DNA of 64,000 bases from Symsagittifera roscoffensis (Eukaryota > Xenacoelomorpha > Acoela > Convolutidae), in contig NC_087069.1 in NCBI RefSeq assembly GCF_963678635.1, positions 51,346,938 through 51,410,937 of the forward strand. The letters run 5' to 3'. Shown here piece by piece: positions 59,104-64,000 of the stretch. Positions within the stretch are counted from its first letter, which is position 1. The number at the start of each line of letters is the position of its first letter. The notes below the pieces were generated by a model that saw nothing but the letters and a program-made list of their open reading frames with translations, ran no database searches and was not told where the DNA came from. The translations under genes were made by a program, and so were the position numbers.

Positions 59104-59755
59104 TTATTGTGAAGCAGCTGGAGGTGTATCTGGTAGTTTGCTACTAGAAAGGTCTAAGGGACTTGATGTTGGTGACTGAGGCATATTAAATTGAACTCTG
59201 GGAGTTTGAAAATTTCTGTTTCGTCTATGATGTATAATTTGTCTATTTAGTTTGTATGTGTTTTGGTTTGGGCTTATGTGTCTTACTCTATACAGGTCTT
59301 GTTGTAGATATGGGTAGATGTTATAGGTTGAATCGTCTTGTGGTTCAATTAAGGGTGCTTGGCGAACAACTGGTTCTAATGGTTCAGTTAATGGTGCGTG
59401 TCTTTCTTCAAAAGTATATGGATTTTCCTGAAAGGAAATGCTTGTAGATGATTGGGGATTTTGGCTACTTGTGGGGGTTGTTGGAATTTCTTGGGAAGTT
59501 GTTGGTGGGGACTGGTGTGGGGGTTGTTGATTAGCAATTTTGAAAAATTTCTAAGAGTTGAATTTTTTATGATGGAAATTTATGTTTATTCCAATATTCT
59601 TCAATGAAAAGAAACAAGAGAATGGTAGCTAATGCGAATATGATGATTGCCTTTTTTATACAATTACATCTTTTCAGAATCAGTGATGTTAAAAAGGTGA
59701 CATAAACTATAAATAGTAGAAAAACATCGGTTCTACTAAATAAATTGCGAAACAA
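59104..59755 (-). pseudogene. membrane anchor and proline-rich tail
   Basis: The frame 59,567-59,755 has two hydrophobic helices (FLLFIVYVTFLTSLIL and AIIIFALATILLFLFI) separated by a short basic/cysteine loop (KRCNCIKK). It stops within overlap of a second open frame, 59,104-59,583, that is proline/glutamine/serine-rich (IANQQPPHQSPP...). A one-base shift would explain the split. The layout resembles a transmembrane anchor with a long cytoplasmic tail; identity unproven. Confidence 0.4.
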
Positions 59756-60744
59756 TTAAACAGTTATTAAATTATTAAAACAGTTATCAGTTATTAAAAC
59801 AGAGGAGATATAGACTTCAAATAGTGAGTAGAAAGTTTAAAAAAGAATGCAAAAAATTATGAAAAGAAGTATTAAAGTTTCTATGATATTCCTTAAAAAT
59901 ATTATCAAAAAATTTAGAAGGTTTGAAAGTTTTCTGAAAAAGTTTGAAAAGATTTGTTTAAATTTAATGACTGTTGTACAAAGAAGAATTTAAGAAATGC
60001 TTTTGTTTGTCGAATCTTTTTTAATTTTTTTGGGGCTTAATTCGAGTGTGGTCGGATTATTTATTGGTTTTTTTGACAAGTGGGTTGGGTTTTGTCAAAT
60101 GTTGTTGAGGGGTTATTTTGAGGTGTCAGGGAGATCTTCCTAGTTTTGTTTTTGTTTATGGAACAATCGGGGGTGTCCAAGAAATATTCGTACTCAAAGC
60201 TAAATGATCATGTGCAGTTTGTTCTTTAGGCTAATTTAATACTTTTGCTTGGAGGGTTTTTGAGTGCTAAGTTGGGAAAATATTGTTGATCTTTGTACTG
60301 CTTGATAGAGGAGGGTTGTAATAACGAGATTATGTTTCTTTTAGTTGTCATTTTGTAGCGGTTTGCTTTTTTTGACCTGAAGGTCTTAAAATTATAGTTA
60401 TAGCTATGCTTAGAGGTCAATATGTGTCGGCTAATAAAGTCGTGTCGCTATAAACAAATAGGTGATTCGAAATGGTTCCTATTGGCTTATTTTGAATAAG
60501 ATCTATTCGAGTGTTTTCGGCATGTAATTTTGAAAATGTGAAAAAATTATTTTGATAATAAAAAATGAAAATTCAACTTTCTTCAGTGTTTAAGATTGAG
60601 GAATGAAGCTTTTGTAGTTTTTTCTTGGCTGACTTCTAAGTCGTGATGATTCTCTATGTTCAAATTTCTCCTTTTGATCCTGTGGAAGGATTTTTATAGT
60701 CATTTTCTTTTTTTCTTTCTTTCTGAGATGTTTGTATTTTTTGT

Positions 60745-60978
60745 TTAGGAGATGTTCGGTGAACTAAATATTGTTGGTCTGTTTTCGAACTCATTTGTTT
60801 TTTTAGTGTGTTGATTCGATTCATTTTCTGAATTGTTTTGAACAGTTTTTAAACCTGTGAAAGAATATAATTGTGTTAATTCACGGAGTGCATATTCTTT
60901 TGGGTAATAGGGTAATCGGTTATTTCGATGACGTATAATTTCTTTTTTATTTGGGTCAGTTATTTTGTTATGTGACAT
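60745..60978 (-). pseudogene. integrase C-terminal tail of the Gypsy element
   Basis: The open frame begins ITDPNKKEIIRHRNN and continues with LPYYPKEYALRELTQL. This resembles the end of the SH3-like C-terminal module of Gypsy integrases (the 'd..g....h..rLkpy' pattern) followed by a charged tail with Asn/Thr/Lys. Everything between the zinc domain and this module is missing. Confidence 0.6.
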
Positions 60979-61025
60979 CAGTTGTTTTTCTGCGATTTGT
61001 TTTTGATTTGGGTAGGGTTTATTTT

Positions 61026-61176
61026 TGGCATGTTATACAATTGTTGCATAATACTTTGATCCAAACTGGTGCATTGGGGAAATGAAAACTTTGGATAAAA
61101 TTAGAGTATGTCTTCTCTGATCCTGAATGTCCTTTCGCGTGGAGTGTATGTGAAGTTTTGAATGCTATTAACATCA
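61026..61176 (-). pseudogene. integrase zinc-binding (H2C2) domain, left copy
   Basis: Same as the copy at 62.4-62.56 kb. Downstream, within about 50 bp, the sequence passes directly to the integrase C-terminal region, so the whole Asp-Asp-Glu catalytic core is deleted. Confidence 0.8.
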
Positions 61177-61802
61177 TTTTTATTGGTAGACATGGTACTT
61201 TAAAATTAGTTAGTTGATAATCTAAAAAGTCTGTGTTTTCATTTTCAGTATTGTTATTGAATTTTCGTAAGTTTCTAAGCAGTGTTTTGGTTCCTAAGAT
61301 TGTGGTATCAGCTTTGGCTTAGTTTTGTATTTTTAGCATGATTTTAGCTGTCTAAACACCGGGCCAAAGTTTTGGTATTTTTGTAATAATTCCAGTGTTA
61401 TTTTTTTTCTGTTGTTGGTAGGAAAATGTTTTCTATTTCTATTTTTGATAGGGGTTTTGTGTCAAGTGGGTCATGTAGATTAAAAACGTAATTTGTCGTG
61501 TGTTTTGAATCATTTGGTAACGGTCCTGATAAATTTATGGTATCAGTTAGGTTTTCCTTTTCTATTAAAAGGAATGGGTTCTTCTTATGTGGTTGTTGGT
61601 TAATGCGTTTTTGTTGAGTGTTATTGTTGATCCAATGCGAATATGGAATTGGCTTGAATGTAGATGTGCCGAATAAATCAACTTCATAATGGTTGTTTTG
61701 ACAATCTAAACAGAGTGGGAAATATTGTAGATTGTTTATTTGTGATTGTTCTATGTCAGTTTTTACTGCATATTTACAATCTAATCGTGGTGAAGTTTCA
61801 TA

Positions 61803-62288
61803 TTAAGCGATATGGAATTTTATGTTTTTTGGTATTTCAATTGTTGTTTTTTTTGTTAGTAGTTCGGGTGGTGTATTTCTACTAAGAGTGTCAGGTAGTG
61901 CAAGGTTTTTTCCTGCTGTCCATACTATGTGTAAGTTTGGAAATTTCATTAGGATTAGTTGAAATCTATAATTTGTATGGTTTGGATTTGATTTTTGTGT
62001 AAAAACAAAAGTAATAGGTTTGTGGTCTGTAAATAAAACTGTTGGATGTTTTGATCCAAGTATCAAAAATTCATATTCTGTTAAAGTGTGTTTGATAGCT
62101 GTGCATTCTCTCATAAGAGTAGAGAGTCTTAATTTAGCTTGTGTAAATAGGCGAGAATTTGCTGATATAAGATTCATTTTATTTGTTCCCTTGTGTGATT
62201 GTAATAATGCTGCACCGATAACAAAATTTGAAGCATCGCACGTTGCATAAATAGGTTGATTAGGGTCTGGAATTGCGTTTGAAATCTA
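61803..62288 (-). pseudogene. Gypsy RNase H, downstream duplicate copy
   Basis: Same residues and same stop as the upstream copy, starting after a TAG near 62,287. It lies within the second half of the 2 x 1,384 bp duplication, so the minus strand reads RNase H, integrase zinc domain, RNase H, integrase zinc domain. Confidence 0.85.
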
Positions 62289-62409
62289 CTTAGTGAGAAG
62301 TTTTTTGATTTCTTCAAATCGTGTTTGATGTTCTGTTGTCCATTCAAAATTAATTTGTTGTCTGGGATTATTATAGCGATTTGTTTTTGATTTGGGTAGG
62401 GTTTATTTT

Positions 62410-62560
62410 TGGCATGTTATACAATTGTTGCATAATACTTTGATCCAAACTGGTGCATTGGGGAAATGAAAACTTTGGATAAAATTAGAGTATGTCTTCT
62501 CTGATCCTGAATGTCCTTTCGCGTGGAGTGTATGTGAAGTTTTGAATGCTATTAACATCA
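62410..62560 (-). pseudogene. integrase zinc-binding (H2C2) domain, right copy
   Basis: HTLHAKGHSG carries the His pair and CNNCITC the Cys pair, with KTYSNF between, the usual HHCC finger that precedes a retroelement integrase core. A stop follows directly after the Cys pair (CQK*). No DDE core follows; instead the sequence restarts at the RT-RNase H linker of the left copy. Confidence 0.8.
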
Positions 62561-63186
62561 TTTTTATTGGTAGACATGGTACTTTAAAATTAGTTAGTTG
62601 ATAATCTAAAAAGTCTGTGTTTTCATTTTCAGTATTGTTATTGAATTTTCGTAAGTTTCTAAGCAGTGTTTTGGTTCCTAAGATTGTGGTATCAGCTTTG
62701 GCTTAGTTTTGTATTTGTAGCATGATTTTAGCTGTCTAAACACCGGGCCAAAATTTTGGTATTTTTGTAATAATTCCAGTGTTATTTTTTTTCTGTTGTT
62801 GGTAGGAAAATGTTTTCTATTTCTATTTTTGATAGGGGTTTTGTGTCAAGTGGGTCATGTAGATTAAAAACGTAATTTGTCGTGTGTTTTGAATCATTTG
62901 GTAACGGTCCTGATAAATTTATGGTATCAGTTAGGTTTTCCTTTTCTATTAAAAGGAATGGGTTCTTCTTATGTGGTTGTTGGTTAATGCGTTTTTGTTG
63001 AGTGTTATTGTTGATCCAATGCGAATATGGAATTGGCTTGAATGTAGATGTGCCGAATAAATCAACTTCATAATGGTTGTTTTGACAATCTAAACAGAGT
63101 GGGAAATATTGTAGATTGTTTATTTGTGATTGTTCTATGTCAGTTTTTACTGCATATTTACAATCTAATCGTGGTGAAGTTTCATA

Positions 63187-63670
63187 TTAAGCGATATGGA
63201 ATTTTATGTTTTTTGGTATTTCAATTGTTGTTTTTTTTGTTAGTAGTTCGGGTGGTGTATTTCTACTAAGAGTGTCAGGTAGTGCAAGGTTTTTTCCTGC
63301 TGTCCATACTATGTGTAAGTTTGGAAATTTCATTAGGATTAGTTGAAATCTATAATTTGTATGGTTTGGATTTGATTTTTGTGTAAAAACAAAAGTAATA
63401 GGTTTGTGGTCTGTAAATAAAACTGTTGGATGTTTTGATCCAAGTATCAAAAATTCATATTCTGTTAAAGTGTGTTTGATAGCTGTGCATTCTCTCATAA
63501 GAGTAGAGAGTCTTAATTTAGCTTGTGTAAATAGGCGAGAATTTGCTGATATAAGATTCATTTTATTTGTTCCCTTGTGTGATTGTAATAATGCTGCACC
63601 GATAACAAAATTTGAAGCATCGCACGTTGCATAAATAGGTTGATTAGGGTCTGGAATTGCGTTTGAAATC
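63187..63670 (-). pseudogene. Gypsy RNase H, upstream copy
   Basis: YATCDASNFVIGAALLQ supplies the first catalytic Asp. It is followed by the LSTLMRECTAI segment with the Glu, FTDHKPI with the second Asp, and the family's LPDTLSRN end. Open from just after 63,670 to the stop at 63,187. Identical at the protein level to the copy 1,384 bp to its left. Confidence 0.85.
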
Positions 63671-63679
63671 TACTTAGTG

Positions 63680-64000
63680 AGAAGTTTTTTGATTTCTTCA
63701 AATCGTGTTTGATGTTCTGTTGTCCATTCAAAATTAATTTGTTGTCTGGGATTATTATAGAATGGTCTTAGGTATAATTGCATTTTATATACGTATTTAC
63801 TTAAGAAATTTATTATTCCAAGGAATTTTTGGATTTTCTTTTTATTTGTAGGTGGTTGGAGTTTTTGAATTGCATCAAGTCGTGATTTCAGTGGGGTTAT
63901 AAGGTCTTTCTCTATGATAAGTCCATGAAATTTTACGCGTGTTAAGAAAAAATGTGAGTTATCTGAAAAAAAATCGTCTAAAGATGTGATTGCATTTTTT
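63680..64000 (-). pseudogene. end of reverse transcriptase and RT-RNase H linker
   Basis: Contains the Gypsy-type sequence after the RT palm: an FHGL segment, PLKSRLDAI, then KFLGIINFLSKYV and a RPFYNN segment leading to RNase H. Cut off by the window edge, so the YxDD region is not seen. An in-frame stop (TAG, 63,670-63,672) separates it from the RNase H. Confidence 0.8.

Larger units (their letters stand above)
60992..62375. repeat. tandem duplication 1,384 bp, left copy
   Basis: Exact head-to-tail partner of 62,376-63,759. Its left edge (60,992) coincides with the point where the integrase loses its catalytic core, so both rearrangements probably arose in one event or the block is an assembly artefact. 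Confidence 0.95.
62376..63759. repeat. tandem duplication 1,384 bp, right copy
   Basis: From gcgatttgtttttgatttgg to ctgggattattata. Near-identical to 60,992-62,375: I see two substitutions (tttttagcatg/tttgtagcatg and ccaaagtttt/ccaaaatttt). Contains RNase H, the linker and the integrase zinc-binding domain. Confidence 0.95.
53600..64000 (-). mobile_element. Ty3/Gypsy-type retroelement, rearranged and broken, partial
   Basis: The minus strand carries, from right to left, reverse transcriptase end, RNase H, integrase pieces and several envelope-like blocks; gag, protease and most of RT lie beyond 64,000. The coding strand is A-rich and G-poor across the whole block, unlike the DNA to its left, which helps place the left limit near 53.6 kb. 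No LTR can be confirmed because the partner would be outside the window. In-frame stops occur in nearly every domain. Confidence 0.75.

Noticed and set aside
61664-63269. Plus-strand frames starting MCRINQLHN in both duplicate halves
   Set aside because: Shadows opposite the pol linker; identical because the DNA is duplicated.
1-64000. tRNA, rRNA genes and CRISPR arrays
   Set aside because: I found no cloverleaf with a GGTTCRA-type T arm, no rRNA-like block, and no regularly spaced identical repeats of CRISPR form.

Overview
The window looks like intergenic and repeat-rich DNA from an invertebrate animal. It is strongly AT-rich, with long poly-A/T tracts, pyrimidine-CAG acceptor-like sites, no operon structure and no bacterial-style gene packing. 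It also carries a 200-base run of N. I cannot name the species: most of the sequence is mobile-element debris and local duplications, and I recognise no conserved host gene with confidence.

Left third (1-24,400): a two-copy 143-bp tandem repeat and G-rich tracts lie at 1.4-2 kb. A pair of paralogous zinc-ribbon genes sits on the minus strand at 3.0-3.4 kb (open) and 10.5-11.0 kb (one frameshift at a T7 run); they lie in duplicated segments of about 1.3 kb that flank a degenerate repeat field (4.8-8.2 kb). From 11.3 to 21.2 kb, four diverged units of 2.2-2.75 kb follow head to tail. Each carries the same minus-strand sequence; it is an intact 179-codon frame in unit 1 and broken in units 2-4. 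Unit 1 also carries an expanded 70-bp minisatellite. From 21.2 to 24.9 kb I see AT-rich spacer.

Middle (24,990-36,470): a decayed minus-strand gene for a virus/Polinton-type family B DNA polymerase with N-terminal zinc fingers. About 200 bp upstream of its start lies a three-copy 59-60 bp array bearing TGACGTCA palindromes. Then come a small palindromic MITE-like element, an unidentified 60-codon frame, a 2 x 265 bp tandem repeat, and a GC-richer island made of two related non-LTR retrotransposons lying head to tail on the minus strand. The downstream copy (endonuclease, reverse transcriptase, RNase H, C-terminal Cys/His motif) is 5'-truncated and broken. The upstream copy looks like an internal-deletion derivative in which a coiled-coil N-terminus runs directly into the last part of ORF2.

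Right-centre (36.5-53.6 kb): spacer with several local repeat families (GGAGGGT-type, G-rich tract with a C22 run, GCGGATTCCGC palindromes, a TA microsatellite), a coding-like fragment interrupted by the assembly gap, one single C2H2-finger frame, and two small signal-peptide-like frames, one with a TATA box upstream.

Right end (about 53.6-64 kb and beyond): a broken Ty3/Gypsy-type element on the minus strand. Reading leftwards: end of reverse transcriptase, RNase H, integrase zinc-binding domain, then an exact tandem second copy of the RNase H to zinc-binding stretch (2 x 1,384 bp, two differences seen), then the integrase C-terminal tail with the catalytic core missing. After that come membrane-anchor, proline-rich and cysteine/sequon-bearing blocks that look like envelope-type glycoprotein remains. 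Nothing in the window looks like a working autonomous element. The most interesting points are the polymerase relic with its CRE-like array, the chimeric LINE pair, the pol tandem duplication, and the four-unit duplication with one surviving reading frame.
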